45,303 nucleotides of DNA from Bacilli bacterium (GCA_900770645.1 CAAGKY010000046.1:1-45303), one strand, 5' to 3'. Positions 1 through 8,172 are shown, counted from the first letter of the stretch. Notes: a model not told the origin generated them from the letters alone. Program-made: numbers and translations.

Positions 1-89
1 GTAAAAACTGTTTAGATGAACATAACTTACGTGGCAGAACAATTGCTGAAGCAGAAACTGAGTATAATAGAGAAGACGATGAAGAATAA
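1..89 (+). CDS. C-terminal end of an unidentified protein (partial)
   Basis: The window opens inside a reading frame (first full codon at base 3) that gives 28 residues ending in an acidic tail, EYNREDDEE, and a TAA stop. A strong intrinsic terminator follows at once, so this is the last gene of its transcript. Too little is present to name a function. Confidence 0.7.
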   Translation, partial: KNCLDEHNLRGRTIAEAETEYNREDDEE

Positions 90-120
90 AAGCTATATTT
101 TTTCAAATATAGCTTTTTTT
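88..120 (+). terminator. Intrinsic terminator
   Basis: A 12-bp perfect stem (AAAGCTATATTT / AAATATAGCTTT) with a 5-nt loop runs straight into a T tract. It separates the leftmost partial gene from the rtcB transcript. Confidence 0.85.
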
Positions 121-133
121 ATTTAATTAATAG

Positions 134-147
134 TGTATAATATTATA
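134..147 (+). promoter_or_regulatory. Class 2 promoter for rtcB
   Basis: TGTATAATATTATA matches the short motif TTGTATWATATTATAT that recurs ahead of many genes here. It has no clear -35 box and lies directly after a terminator. Confidence 0.55.
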
Positions 148-162
148 AAGAGAGGTGCAAAT

Positions 163-1395
163 ATGAGAGATTTAAAAATATTTACAACTAATATTGAACA
201 ACAAGCAATTGATCAAATTGATTTATTATTGTCACAAGATGCGTTTAAAGACTGTAAGATTAGAATTATGCCTGATGTTCACGCAGGAGCTGGATGTGTT
301 ATTGGTTTTACTGGAAATTTAGGAGACAAAGTAATTCCTAATATTGTAGGTGTAGACATCGGTTGTGGAATGCTAACATATAATTTAGGAAATGTTGAAA
401 TTGATTTAGCTGAACTTGATAATTATATTAAAGAAAATATTCCTAGTGGACGTAATATTTATTCAGATGATAATATAGATGAGTATGATGAATATACTGC
501 TGAATATATAATAGACAAGCTATATTGTAAAGATAAATTACGCAATATTGATTGGCTTAAAAAATCATTAGGAACATTAGGTGGTGGAAATCACTTTATT
601 GAAATTGATGTCGACGAAGAAAACAATAAATACTTAGTTATACATACTGGATCTAGAAATTTAGGAAAACAAGTTGCTGAAATCTATCAAGACTTAGCAA
701 TTAAAAATTGTTCATTTGAAAATGAAATCGAAGAAGAAAGCAAAAAATTAATTGAAGAATATAAAGCAACAGGAAGACAAAGAGAAATTCAACAAGGACT
801 ACTAGATATTAAAAATAAATATCTTGGAATTACAAAACTTCCAAAAGATTTATGCTATTTAGAAGGAAAAGAAAGAGAAGCTTATTTGCACGATATGAAA
901 CTTTGTCAAGAATTTGCTTGGTATAATCGACATAGTATTGGTGGAAATATTATTGCGCATTTAGTTAAATCTCAAAAATATAGACTAAATGAATTCTCTA
1001 ATTATTTTGACACAATTCATAATTATATCTCTTTTGAAGACAATATAGTCAGAAAAGGAGCTATTTCAGCTAAGAAAGATGAAATTGTTCTAATACCGAT
1101 GAACATGCGTGATGGATGCATTATTGGAAAAGGTAAAGGAAATGAAGATTGGAATTATTCTGCTCCCCACGGTGCTGGTAGAATGATGTCAAGAGCTAGT
1201 GCAAGAAACAATTTAAATTTAGAAGAATTTAAAGAGACGATGAAAGATATTTATACATCTACTGCGAATGAGCTTACAATAGATGAAGCACCTATGGCGT
1301 ATAAACCAGCTCAAGAAATTATTGATAACATTAGTGAAACAGTTGAAATTATTAAAATTATAAAACCTATCTATAATTTTAAAGCTACAGAATAA
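163..1395 (+). CDS. rtcB: RtcB-type 3'-phosphate RNA ligase
   Basis: A full-length (410 aa) RtcB family protein that joins 2',3'-cyclic phosphate or 3'-phosphate RNA ends to 5'-OH ends using GTP and Mn2+. Visible family motifs in order: PDVHAGAGCVIGF, GVDIGCGM (metal-binding Cys), GTLGGGNHFIEI, HTGSRNLGKQ, RKGAISAKKDE and SAPHGAGRMMSR with the His that is guanylylated in the family. The start is set at the ATG preceded by AGAGAGG; an upstream GTG would overlap the promoter. In phages RtcB can reseal tRNAs cut by host anticodon nucleases. It is followed after 14 nt by a DNA ligase, and an Rnl2-like ligase lies at 39.8 kb. Only TGG is used for Trp. Confidence 0.95.
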   Translation: MRDLKIFTTNIEQQAIDQIDLLLSQDAFKDCKIRIMPDVHAGAGCVIGFTGNLGDKVIPNIVGVDIGCGMLTYNLGNVEIDLAELDNYIKENIPSGRNIYSDDNIDEYDEYTAEYIIDKLYCKDKLRNIDWLKKSLGTLGGGNHFIEIDVDEENNKYLVIHTGSRNLGKQVAEIYQDLAIKNCSFENEIEEESKKLIEEYKATGRQREIQQGLLDIKNKYLGITKLPKDLCYLEGKEREAYLHDMKLCQEFAWYNRHSIGGNIIAHLVKSQKYRLNEFSNYFDTIHNYISFEDNIVRKGAISAKKDEIVLIPMNMRDGCIIGKGKGNEDWNYSAPHGAGRMMSRASARNNLNLEEFKETMKDIYTSTANELTIDEAPMAYKPAQEIIDNISETVEIIKIIKPIYNFKATE

Positions 1396-1409
1396 TATGG
1401 AGGAATATT

Positions 1410-2723
1410 ATGAAGACAATAAAAAAATTTAATGATTTTATAAATAAAATAAATAAAAGTAATTCAAGAAATTACAAATTAAATATTTTAGAAGAATATA
1501 AAAATGATGAAGACATTAAATATTATTTAGAATTTATATTTAATCCATATATTACTTCTGGAATCTCAGATAAGAAAATTAATAAGTTTAAGATTATTAA
1601 AAATGAGTTTGTATCTTTATTTTCAGAGTACTCTGAATTTAATTCAGTTAAAGAACTATTAGAGTATATTAAGATAAATAATACAGGAACAGACGAAGTA
1701 TTAAAAACAATAAATAATTTTTTAGCTTCTAATAATTTTAATGAGAATGAAATTAATTTAATAAAATCTATTATTACTAAAAATATTATTTTAGGTATTG
1801 ACGTTAAAACTATAAATAAAGTTATGAATAACCTAATTCCAACGTTTAATGTGATGCTTGCAAATAAGTATTTTGACAAACCTGAAGTTGTCGAAGGAAA
1901 AATGTTTGCAATTACTGAAAAAATTGACGGTGGAAGAATTATCGCACTAAAAAAGAATAATGAAGTTAAGTTTTATACTCGTGCAGGTCAATTATATGAA
2001 GGATTAGTTGATTTAGAAAAAGAATTAATTAAAAACTTTCCAGATAATATCTGCTTAGATGGAGAAATTACATTATTAGACTCTGAAGGTATTCCAAGTA
2101 AAGAAGCATATAAGCAAACAATGAAAATTACAAGAAAAGATGGCGAAAAACATGGAATAAAAATGCTTGTCTTTGACTATATGTCTTATGATGAATTTGA
2201 AGCGCAAACTTGCGAGTTAGAATATCTTTTACGTAGACAAAAATTAGAAAAAGATTTTAATTGCGATAATAAATTCTTTGAATTGTTGCCAATGCTATAT
2301 TTAGGAAAAGATACTAATAAAATAACAGAAATTTTGAATGCAGAAGTAGCAAAAGATCATGAAGGAATTATGATTAATATTTGTGATGCTAAATATGAGT
2401 TTAAAAGAACAAATAATCTATTAAAAGTTAAGCTTATGAAGTCTTATGATATGAAAATAGTTGGTTTTGAAGAAGGAACTAATAGATTATCAAATAATTT
2501 AGGAGCAATTTTAGTAAAATATAGAGATGATAACATTGTAAAAGTAGGTTCTGGGTTTAGTGACGAAATGCGTATAAGAATTTGGAAAAATAAAGAAAGA
2601 TATTTAAACAAAATCGCAGAAATTCAATATTTTGAAGAAACAACTAATCAAGATGGTGGACAGTCTTTAAGATTTCCAGTATTCTTAGACATTAGAACAG
2701 ATAAATTAGAAGGAGATTTTTAA
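1410..2723 (+). CDS. ATP-dependent DNA ligase
   Basis: A 437-aa nucleotidyltransferase of the ATP-dependent DNA ligase superfamily. Motif I is EKIDGGR with the predicted adenylated Lys at 171. Motif III is FYTRAGQ, IIIa CLDGEI, IV HEGIMI and V LLKVKLMK. The C-terminal third looks like the OB-fold (GFEEG, VGSGFSD, AEIQYFEET, LRFPVFLDIR). The N-terminal about 150 residues are helical, as in T4-like and archaeal or eukaryal-type ligases. The start follows a TGGAGG site, 14 nt after rtcB, so both are probably co-transcribed. It most likely seals nicks in phage DNA replication or repair; an RNA-joining role is less likely. Confidence 0.93.
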   Translation: MKTIKKFNDFINKINKSNSRNYKLNILEEYKNDEDIKYYLEFIFNPYITSGISDKKINKFKIIKNEFVSLFSEYSEFNSVKELLEYIKINNTGTDEVLKTINNFLASNNFNENEINLIKSIITKNIILGIDVKTINKVMNNLIPTFNVMLANKYFDKPEVVEGKMFAITEKIDGGRIIALKKNNEVKFYTRAGQLYEGLVDLEKELIKNFPDNICLDGEITLLDSEGIPSKEAYKQTMKITRKDGEKHGIKMLVFDYMSYDEFEAQTCELEYLLRRQKLEKDFNCDNKFFELLPMLYLGKDTNKITEILNAEVAKDHEGIMINICDAKYEFKRTNNLLKVKLMKSYDMKIVGFEEGTNRLSNNLGAILVKYRDDNIVKVGSGFSDEMRIRIWKNKERYLNKIAEIQYFEETTNQDGGQSLRFPVFLDIRTDKLEGDF

Positions 2724-2727
2724 TTTT

Positions 2728-3138
2728 ATGAATAAATGCAAAGAAAAGTTATTTATATTTATTTGGTGCTTAGCTATTCAAGCTAGTGGTACTATATTAG
2801 CTTTTGGAATTATAGAAAAAAATATTATTACTTTAATTACAGGTATTTTAAGCTTTGGCTTATTTTCAGGACTTTTAGTTACATATTTTTTCTATACGTT
2901 GAATGAACTTAAAAATACTTATATAGACAAAACGAATAAATTAATTTTAAAATATGAAGATCGTTGTAAAGTAATTGAAGAACATTGTATTGAAAGATAT
3001 CACTGTAAATTTGATGGTGAAGATTTAATTTTTCCGTATGACGGTGATGATGAAGATAATTGTATGGCATCTGGTTATGCTGAAGAATATTATACTCTAA
3101 AAGGTGTTATTGAAAAATTAAAGGAATTAACTAATTAG
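2728..3138 (+). CDS. Small membrane protein with a repeated cytosolic domain
   Basis: 136 aa. Two hydrophobic segments (about residues 9-27 and 33-53) are followed by a soluble tail. That tail (RCKVIEEHC, FPYDGDDEDNC, EYYTLKGVIEKLKEL) is clearly related to the whole of the 68-aa protein at 40.9 kb, so the same domain exists here membrane-anchored and there free. No named family is recognised. The gene lies 4 nt after the ligase, has only a weak ribosome site, and is followed by a terminator. Confidence 0.8.
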   Translation: MNKCKEKLFIFIWCLAIQASGTILAFGIIEKNIITLITGILSFGLFSGLLVTYFFYTLNELKNTYIDKTNKLILKYEDRCKVIEEHCIERYHCKFDGEDLIFPYDGDDEDNCMASGYAEEYYTLKGVIEKLKELTN

Positions 3139-3153
3139 ATTATAAGAAATATA

Positions 3154-3177
3154 GAAGCTAGAAATAGCTTCTTTTTT
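3154..3177 (+). terminator. Intrinsic terminator
   Basis: Stem GAAGCTA / TAGCTTC with a GAAA tetraloop and a T6 tail ends the rtcB-ligase transcript. Confidence 0.85.
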
Positions 3178-3180
3178 AAA

Positions 3181-3226
3181 TTTAATTAATTAATAAATTA
3201 ATAATTTAATAAATTGATAAAAATCA
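3181..3226. repeat. AT-only iteron-like repeat tract
   Basis: Overlapping TTAATAAATTAATAA units lie just upstream of a class 2 promoter. The same word recurs at about 4.83, 7.19, 7.81, 8.70 and 9.10 kb. Confidence 0.5.
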
Positions 3227-3239
3227 AATATTTTTGCAC

Positions 3240-3255
3240 TGTATAATATAATATA
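3240..3255 (+). promoter_or_regulatory. Class 2 promoter
   Basis: TGTATAATATAATATA, 25 nt before the CGGAGG of the next gene. Confidence 0.55.
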
Positions 3256-3279
3256 AAATAATTTATACGGAGGAAATAT

Positions 3280-3621
3280 ATGAAAGTAAATTTATATAAA
3301 AATACTAATGTTCAAATAGCAATTTTTAATGCAATCGGTAATAATGTTGACCTTACTAAGCAATTCTTAGATGCTAGAGATCCTAATTTAAAAGATGAGG
3401 ACGGAACATCATTAGATGAAGTTGTATTTACTGTTAATGGAATAGAATTAGATTTTAATAATTTTATTAATAGCTTTGCAAAACAATGGAATAGTTTAGT
3501 AGAAGCAAGAGCATTAGAGATAATAAAAGAAAAGTATCAACGTATAGAAGAAGCTACAATGGAAATTATTGAAGAACTAGAAACTAAAAGAGATTATGTA
3601 TTAGGATATACTAGGGACTAG
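3280..3621 (+). CDS. Hypothetical phage protein, helical C-terminus
   Basis: 113 aa, acidic. The N-terminal half looks mixed alpha/beta. The last about 50 residues (from LVEARALEIIKEKYQ to the end) are charged and strongly helical, probably a coiled coil. The start has a strong CGGAGG site 7 nt upstream. It is the first gene of a small-gene operon that runs to 4806. No family recognised. Confidence 0.8.
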   Translation: MKVNLYKNTNVQIAIFNAIGNNVDLTKQFLDARDPNLKDEDGTSLDEVVFTVNGIELDFNNFINSFAKQWNSLVEARALEIIKEKYQRIEEATMEIIEELETKRDYVLGYTRD

Positions 3622-3638
3622 TTTTGGAGGTAATACTT

Positions 3639-3956
3639 ATGAAAAAAATAAAAGCTAAAAAATATATTGAAGATCAACTATCAATAAACAAAAGTGCTTG
3701 GAAAAAATATGTTAGATTTGGTCAAACTAATAATGCAGTTAATTGTGAATATCATATTAATAGATTACAAGAAGTTAATCTTATCTTAGAGGCATGGCAA
3801 ATACTTTGTGAAAAAGCGTCTATTGAATTTATACCAACTACTACTTTAGACGGAATTAAAAGACATGTAGATTTTGCTGGTAATTATTCTGAAGACGATA
3901 CTGATAAACTTATAAGAGCTGTCGCATTAGGTAGAGGTCTATATGAAGACAATTAA
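3639..3956 (+). CDS. LEAWEV-family small protein
   Basis: 105 aa from the ATG that follows TGGAGG; an upstream in-frame TTG would overlap the ribosome site. A basic helical N-terminus leads to ...INRLQEVNLILEAWQIL, then a short polar tail. The LEAW(Q/E)(I/V) segment is shared with at least five other small proteins in this window (4181, 5119, 5812, 41106, 41802). The function of the family is unknown. Its last 14 nt overlap the next gene. Confidence 0.8.
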   Translation: MKKIKAKKYIEDQLSINKSAWKKYVRFGQTNNAVNCEYHINRLQEVNLILEAWQILCEKASIEFIPTTTLDGIKRHVDFAGNYSEDDTDKLIRAVALGRGLYEDN

Positions 3957-4179
3957 ACAGATAATTGAAGAAGAGTTAGTACCAAAAGGCTGGTCAATAA
4001 AAATAATTGATGATGATTATATTTGCATCCGTAGAAAGACATTACAAATTGAGTTTGATGTCGAAGGAGAACGAAAAACAGTATGTTTTACAGCTTTAGG
4101 AGCAAAACGATACTCAATCGAATTAACTTTTGATTGTGTAAAATCTTTATTTAAAATATTTAAGTTATTAGAGGTGTAA
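3943..4179 (+). CDS. Hypothetical small protein
   Basis: 78 aa, mixed charge, with beta-rich centre (YICIRRKTLQIEFDV, RKTVCFTALG). Its start overlaps the end of the preceding gene, and translational coupling is likely. No family recognised. Confidence 0.75.
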   Translation: MKTIKQIIEEELVPKGWSIKIIDDDYICIRRKTLQIEFDVEGERKTVCFTALGAKRYSIELTFDCVKSLFKIFKLLEV

Positions 4180-4180
4180 T

Positions 4181-4477
4181 ATGAATAAAAGTTTAGAATG
4201 GATTAATTATCAAATTGTTACATTAGAAGATTCTTTACAACATTATACAATGGTTGAACCAGATAAAATTAAAGAAGCTTATATTAAGCATGATTTAGAA
4301 TGTTTATATAAAATTAAAGAAGAGCTAGAGGCTTGGGAAGTAATAAATAATCGTTTTGAATATTTTGAAATAGAAGAGGGAGATGTTTTTGTGAACAAAC
4401 AAGAAATGTTTGCTCAAACAAGTCCATTTGATACTAATGATTTAAAAACTATTAAGAAAGCAACGGTAAAAAATTAA
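4181..4477 (+). CDS. LEAWEV-family small protein
   Basis: 98 aa. A helical N-terminal half ends in YKIKEELEAWEVINNRFEYF, the clearest form of the shared motif, followed by a variable acidic segment and a C-terminal NDLKTIKKA element also seen in the paralogue at 5119 (YQTLKKA). It starts 1 nt after the previous stop behind GAGGTG. Confidence 0.8.
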   Translation: MNKSLEWINYQIVTLEDSLQHYTMVEPDKIKEAYIKHDLECLYKIKEELEAWEVINNRFEYFEIEEGDVFVNKQEMFAQTSPFDTNDLKTIKKATVKN

Positions 4478-4806
4478 TGGAAAAAATATTAGAAATATTA
4501 AGTAAATCCTTAAATTGTGTATATGAATTAATTGATAGTATATCTAGAGATAATAATTCTATGACAGTAGACGGACAACAAAAATTATTGGAACTAATAG
4601 AAGAAATAAATAAAATTAATGCTAGTGAAGAATTTAATAACGAGCTAGATTTAAGGAGAGCTATAGAAATATTACAGAAGAAATTAGTATTAAAACACGC
4701 ATATACTCTTAAAAGCGGCTTAATTTATTATGGAATTGATCAAAAAATGGAATTCGATGAAGAAGAATTTGATGTACTTAAAAAGTTTATTCAAATAGAA
4801 AATTAG
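4477..4806 (+). CDS. Hypothetical helical protein
   Basis: 109 aa, predicted almost entirely helical. The C-terminal EEFDVLKKFIQ resembles the tails of the LEAWEV proteins, but the core motif is missing. The start overlaps the previous stop (TAATG). It is the last gene before a terminator. Confidence 0.75.
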   Translation: MEKILEILSKSLNCVYELIDSISRDNNSMTVDGQQKLLELIEEINKINASEEFNNELDLRRAIEILQKKLVLKHAYTLKSGLIYYGIDQKMEFDEEEFDVLKKFIQIEN

Positions 4807-4832
4807 AATAGTTTTAAAACTATTCTTTTTTT
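4805..4832 (+). terminator. Intrinsic terminator
   Basis: A perfect AGAATAGTTTT/AAAACTATTCT stem and T7 tail begin at the stop codon of the preceding gene. Confidence 0.85.
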
Positions 4833-4863
4833 AATAATTTATTAATTTAATAAAGTTTATTAT

Positions 4864-4879
4864 CGTATAATATAATATA
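4864..4879 (+). promoter_or_regulatory. Class 2 promoter
   Basis: CGTATAATATAATATA lies 13 nt before the ATG's TGGAGG. An AT iteron-like tract lies just upstream. Confidence 0.55.
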
Positions 4880-4892
4880 TGGAGGAACTTAT

Positions 4893-5126
4893 ATGGATAA
4901 AGTATTAAATATTGAAGACACATACAATATTACTAGTTATAATATCACTAATAGTGAAGTTACAGTAGACGAATTCTATAACAATATTTATAATAATTGG
5001 GAATCAATAAAAGGTTATGAAGAAGTTTATGCTCAAGGATATGATACTGGAGGTAATTATCATTGGCATGGCGTATATAGTGGTCACCATGTAATTAAGA
5101 AACAATTAGGAGTGGAAAATGAATAA
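4893..5126 (+). CDS. Hypothetical small protein, His/Tyr/Gly-rich tail
   Basis: 77 aa. The C-terminal half (YAQGYDTGGNYHWHGVYSGH) carries four His residues close together, which might bind metal, but no known motif is matched. It is the first gene of an operon that runs to 7173. Confidence 0.75.
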   Translation: MDKVLNIEDTYNITSYNITNSEVTVDEFYNNIYNNWESIKGYEEVYAQGYDTGGNYHWHGVYSGHHVIKKQLGVENE

Positions 5127-5430
5127 TTTAAAATTTATTGAAAAATTAATTAAAGACTATAAAGACTCAAAAGAAAGATTTTTAGACAATTTAAAAAAAT
5201 ATCCTAATGATGAGGTCTTTATTAAATGTATAAAAACTCGTGAACAAGAATTACAACAACTTGAACAAATCAAAATAAAGTTAGAAGCGTGGGAAGTATG
5301 CAAGGAGTTTATCGTAAATTTAGGTGGTGAATATGAAATGAGTATAGATAATTACTATAACGTAAATGAATATCAAACACTTAAAAAAGCGTTGGAGGTA
5401 AAAGAAAATGAGCAAAATACTGGAAATTAA
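5119..5430 (+). CDS. LEAWEV-family small protein
   Basis: 103 aa. A charged helical N-terminus with QELQQLEQIKIKLEAWEVC, then a variable linker and NEYQTLKKALEVK. It overlaps the previous gene by 8 nt and the next by 23 nt. Closest relatives are at 4181, 5812 and 41106. Confidence 0.8.
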   Translation: MNNLKFIEKLIKDYKDSKERFLDNLKKYPNDEVFIKCIKTREQELQQLEQIKIKLEAWEVCKEFIVNLGGEYEMSIDNYYNVNEYQTLKKALEVKENEQNTGN

Positions 5431-5812
5431 AGAAGTTTATGATGTTGAAATACCTAGACATTATGATGATTATGAAGGTTATAAAATAGTTACAGAAAAA
5501 GATACTTATTATTTTTTAATTAGTAGTTTTCAACGATGTTGTGAGAATTATGGATATATTTCATCTAATGACAACTTAGAAGATTATATTGGTTTAGAAT
5601 TACTTAGCATTGATGTAGTTGATAATGCTTGTAATAAAATTACTAATTTTCTAAATGAAGAAAATATTTGTGAAGCTGAGTGTATGTTTATTAATCTTAA
5701 ATTCAAGTTTGATGAATTACAATTTGCAGTATATAATTCACACAATGGATACTACGGTCATAGTGTTTTATTTATAAAAAACAATGAAGATATCATAGAT
5801 GGAGGTTTATAA
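5408..5812 (+). CDS. Hypothetical protein
   Basis: 134 aa, acidic, with alternating beta and helical segments and six Cys residues that do not form a recognisable zinc motif. It starts behind GGAGGTAAAAG, inside the end of the previous gene. Confidence 0.75.
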   Translation: MSKILEIKEVYDVEIPRHYDDYEGYKIVTEKDTYYFLISSFQRCCENYGYISSNDNLEDYIGLELLSIDVVDNACNKITNFLNEENICEAECMFINLKFKFDELQFAVYNSHNGYYGHSVLFIKNNEDIIDGGL

Positions 5813-6159
5813 TGGAAAAATATTTAAAATTAATTGATCAAAAAATTAAAGATTTAGAAACTATAATTAACTGTCAAATTGAAGACGACTATCAAGAATA
5901 TATTCATTATAGTGACAGTTTTCCAATAAAAACTGAGTTACTTAAAAAATTAAATGAAGAAACTATGAGAATAGAGGTAGAAATCCAACAATGGAAAGAA
6001 ATTAGAATTATGTTAGAAGCTTGGGTTGTAACTTATAATAATACATTTGGAAATGAAAATAGATATGAAGTAAATATTTCTAAATTTGAAGACTGCTATA
6101 AAATATTTGATGAGGCTTTTATATTGACAGATAAGATAATTAGTGGAGGTAAAAAGTAA
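5812..6159 (+). CDS. LEAWEV-family small protein
   Basis: 115 aa. It shares EIQQWKEIRIMLEAWVVTY with the family and ends in a divergent SKFEDCYKIFDEAF tail. Start and stop overlap the neighbouring genes by 1 nt each, a sign of tight coupling. Confidence 0.8.
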   Translation: MEKYLKLIDQKIKDLETIINCQIEDDYQEYIHYSDSFPIKTELLKKLNEETMRIEVEIQQWKEIRIMLEAWVVTYNNTFGNENRYEVNISKFEDCYKIFDEAFILTDKIISGGKK

Positions 6160-6455
6160 TGAAAACAAATTTATTATTTATAAACTTAGGAAAAGAATTA
6201 GGATTGTTAGATAATCTAAAAGTCAAAATTGAAGATAGATTAGAAGAAGCTACTAATGAAAGACCTTTGACTTCATTTGAAATAGGTGTAGCTCAATATC
6301 AACTTAATAATCAATATGAGGCAGTTCTAAAAATTATTAAAGAACTAGAAATTGAGGATAAAGTTAATTTAGTTGAATATACAGATTATATAAATACTTT
6401 AGAATTACTGCATAATAAAGTTATTAAAAAAGAAGAATACGTGGTAATAGACTAG
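6159..6455 (+). CDS. Hypothetical helical protein
   Basis: 98 aa. Mostly helical, with a heptad-like stretch from residue 15 to 60. It lacks the LEAWEV motif of its neighbours. Starts at TAATG. Confidence 0.75.
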   Translation: MKTNLLFINLGKELGLLDNLKVKIEDRLEEATNERPLTSFEIGVAQYQLNNQYEAVLKIIKELEIEDKVNLVEYTDYINTLELLHNKVIKKEEYVVID

Positions 6456-6477
6456 TGTATGGAGGAAAACAATAATA

Positions 6478-6765
6478 ATGAAAGATTGTCAAGAAGCACT
6501 AAATTATTTAACTAGCTTAGAAAGATTAGACGTAATGGAAAAAACTGGAGACGTTGTGCCGCATCCAGCTAGTGACTTACTTCAAACATTTTTAAATACT
6601 TTAAAAATAATTGGAACAAATTTAAAAGAAGTAGAAAAAGATTTAGAGTATATTGGTTCAATGGAAGTCTGTCCAGAAGAAAATATTTATGTAAGTGATT
6701 ATGATGAATTTTATAAAATAAAAAAGTTTTTAGATGTATTATCACAAATATTGGAGGTAGAATAA
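6478..6765 (+). CDS. Hypothetical protein, possible distant LEAWEV relative
   Basis: 95 aa. The segment GSMEVCPEENIYVSDYDEFYKIKKFLDV resembles the C-terminal half of the LEAWEV proteins (a turn, then Y..FxxIKKxL), but the motif itself is gone. TGGAGG ribosome site. Confidence 0.7.
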   Translation: MKDCQEALNYLTSLERLDVMEKTGDVVPHPASDLLQTFLNTLKIIGTNLKEVEKDLEYIGSMEVCPEENIYVSDYDEFYKIKKFLDVLSQILEVE

Positions 6766-6998
6766 TGCGATTAGATCAAGTTTTAGATATACTATATCCA
6801 CATCAAAAAATACAAATTATTGGTAGATATTGGAAATCAAAAATTACAACCCCTACGGATAAGGAAGTAATTGAAGAAGCAAACGTAATGCACCCAAATC
6901 CAAGAGTATATGGTATGTTTACAAAAGACGGTGTGTTAATAATCGAATTAAAAATGACACCTAGAGAAGTTGTTTATGGAGTTAACTATCATGAGTAA
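6765..6998 (+). CDS. Hypothetical small basic protein
   Basis: 77 aa with beta-strand character (KIQIIGRYWKSKI, VLIIELKMT). Starts at TAATG. No family recognised. Confidence 0.7.
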   Translation: MRLDQVLDILYPHQKIQIIGRYWKSKITTPTDKEVIEEANVMHPNPRVYGMFTKDGVLIIELKMTPREVVYGVNYHE

Positions 6999-7173
6999 AG
7001 TATTAAATAGATTAATAGATTTAGTTTTTAATAAACATTGCGAAATGAAAGAAGTAGCTTATCATGAAGATAAATTAGTTTGTGATAATTTAGAAGAATT
7101 AAAAAAAGATATTAAAGAAGTTGTTAGTGAATATATAAATGAAGTATTAAATAAAGAGAGTGATCAAATCTAG
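6991..7173 (+). CDS. Hypothetical small protein
   Basis: 60 aa from the ATG that overlaps the previous stop by 8 nt. Helical and acidic toward the end. The terminator stem begins inside its 3' end. Confidence 0.7.
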   Translation: MSKVLNRLIDLVFNKHCEMKEVAYHEDKLVCDNLEELKKDIKEVVSEYINEVLNKESDQI

Positions 7174-7188
7174 ATGCTCTCTTTTTTT
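7159..7188 (+). terminator. Intrinsic terminator
   Basis: AGAGAG...CTCTCT stem with T7; the left arm overlaps the last codons of the preceding gene. Confidence 0.75.
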
Positions 7189-7236
7189 ATTAAATTAATA
7201 AATTATTAAATTAATAAAAATTATATAAAATTATGT

Positions 7237-7250
7237 CGTATAATATAATG
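7237..7250 (+). promoter_or_regulatory. Class 2 promoter
   Basis: CGTATAATATAATG, 12 nt before the TGGAGG of the next gene and downstream of another TTAATAAATTAATAA tract. Confidence 0.55.
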
Positions 7251-7276
7251 TAAATAAATTTGTGGAGGTAAATTAA

Positions 7277-7579
7277 TTGAATAAATACCAAGAAGCAATA
7301 ATACGTAAAGATTCTAATATACTCCAAGAAGCTTGTGATAAAGCAGATAAATATGACAAACTAGCAGAGCTATTCAAATCATATAATATATATAATTATA
7401 ACGAACTAGAAAATATATTAAAAAATCGTGGCAACAATCAACTATCAATAGAAGATTTATATACAATAATAAGATCATTAGCTTGGTTAGATTCTAGCTT
7501 AATTATGCCTGATTACGAATATATAACTAACTTAATTAATAAAGGTAAAGAAGAATATAGGAACAATAATAAACAGTAA
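7277..7579 (+). CDS. Hypothetical protein with TTG start
   Basis: 100 aa, starting at TTG, 8 nt after TGTGGAGG; no ATG lies nearby, so this start is well supported. It is helical with a C-terminal KGKEEYRNNNKQ tail. Single-gene unit between a class 2 promoter and a terminator. Confidence 0.75.
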   Translation: MNKYQEAIIRKDSNILQEACDKADKYDKLAELFKSYNIYNYNELENILKNRGNNQLSIEDLYTIIRSLAWLDSSLIMPDYEYITNLINKGKEEYRNNNKQ

Positions 7580-7580
7580 G

Positions 7581-7612
7581 AAGTAATAAATAAAAGCTAC
7601 TTCTTTTTTTTA
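7581..7612 (+). terminator. Intrinsic terminator
   Basis: AGAAGTA...TACTTCT stem followed by T8. Confidence 0.8.
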
Positions 7613-7804
7613 TTAATATACAGTAGGAGTAGGACTGATAATAATATACATAATAGGACCTACATTATAACCTATATTAGGGTCAGTGGTAGGAACGACC
7701 GTAATAAGATTAGTAGTAGGACCTATACTAGAGTCTGACAAAGTAATAAGACCTATATTACTACCTGCATTAGGGCCGGCCGTAGGTGCGCTAGGGCGCC
7801 TGAG
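7613..7804. repeat. Degenerate repeat tract with TAGGACCTA units
   Basis: No open frame is seen under either code. The tract repeats TAGGACCTA (7654 and 7717, 63 nt apart), a third AGACCTATATTA, and several GTAGG words, and ends in GC-rich GGGCCGGCC and a short GGTGCGC/GGCGCC hairpin. This composition is unlike the flanking sequence. Confidence 0.5.
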
Positions 7805-7860
7805 TTATTAATTTAATAAAAAAATAAATTAATAAATTTTTAAAAAATCTTTAAATTTAT

Positions 7861-7880
7861 TTTGCTATAATTATATGAAG
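7861..7880 (+). promoter_or_regulatory. Class 3 promoter
   Basis: TTTGCTATAATTATATGAAG matches the motif TTTGCTAAATTATATGATTG that precedes two TGA-containing genes (20375 and 37617). It contains a TATAAT hexamer and drives the small RNA that follows. Confidence 0.5.
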
Positions 7881-8030
7881 GCGAAACAAAAGCTCTCAAA
7901 GCCACCAAAAGGCGTTCGTCCCTTCAATCTGACTTTACTTGACCTTATTTTTCATATTTGCCTCGAGTGAGGCGCCTTACCTCCTTTCAGGTTTCCCAGT
8001 TATTCCTCCAGCTGGGGAACTTTTTATTTT
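7877..8030 (+). ncRNA. Predicted small structured RNA with anti-Shine-Dalgarno segments
   Basis: There is no ORF. A promoter-like motif leads to about 150 nt with four predicted helices. They are a 9-bp bulged stem (GAAGG-CGAA with TTCG-CCTTC), an internal GCC/GGC hairpin, GCCTC-GAGT-GAGGC, and a terminator hairpin GTTTCCCAG/CTGGGGAAC with a T-rich tail. ACCTCCTTTC sits unpaired between the last two helices, and a second CCTCC occupies the terminator loop. Both are complementary to the GGAGG ribosome sites of the phage genes. Two other predicted RNAs (23.0 and 31.2 kb) share this property. Confidence 0.55.
7991..8030 (+). terminator. Intrinsic terminator of the small RNA
   Basis: A 9-bp stem with one G-U pair, 12-nt loop containing CCTCC, then TTTTTATTTT. 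Confidence 0.8.
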
Positions 8031-8172
8031 ACTTAGAGGTTAGCCCGGCTCTATACTTCAGACTAAAGAGGTTCGGTCCTATATAGGCGTCAGAGTGAGT
8101 TGAGGTTCGGTTGTTGTATACCTTGGAGTGAAATATTTTTTTAGGCTCGAGCGAAGACGAGTTTAAAATTTG

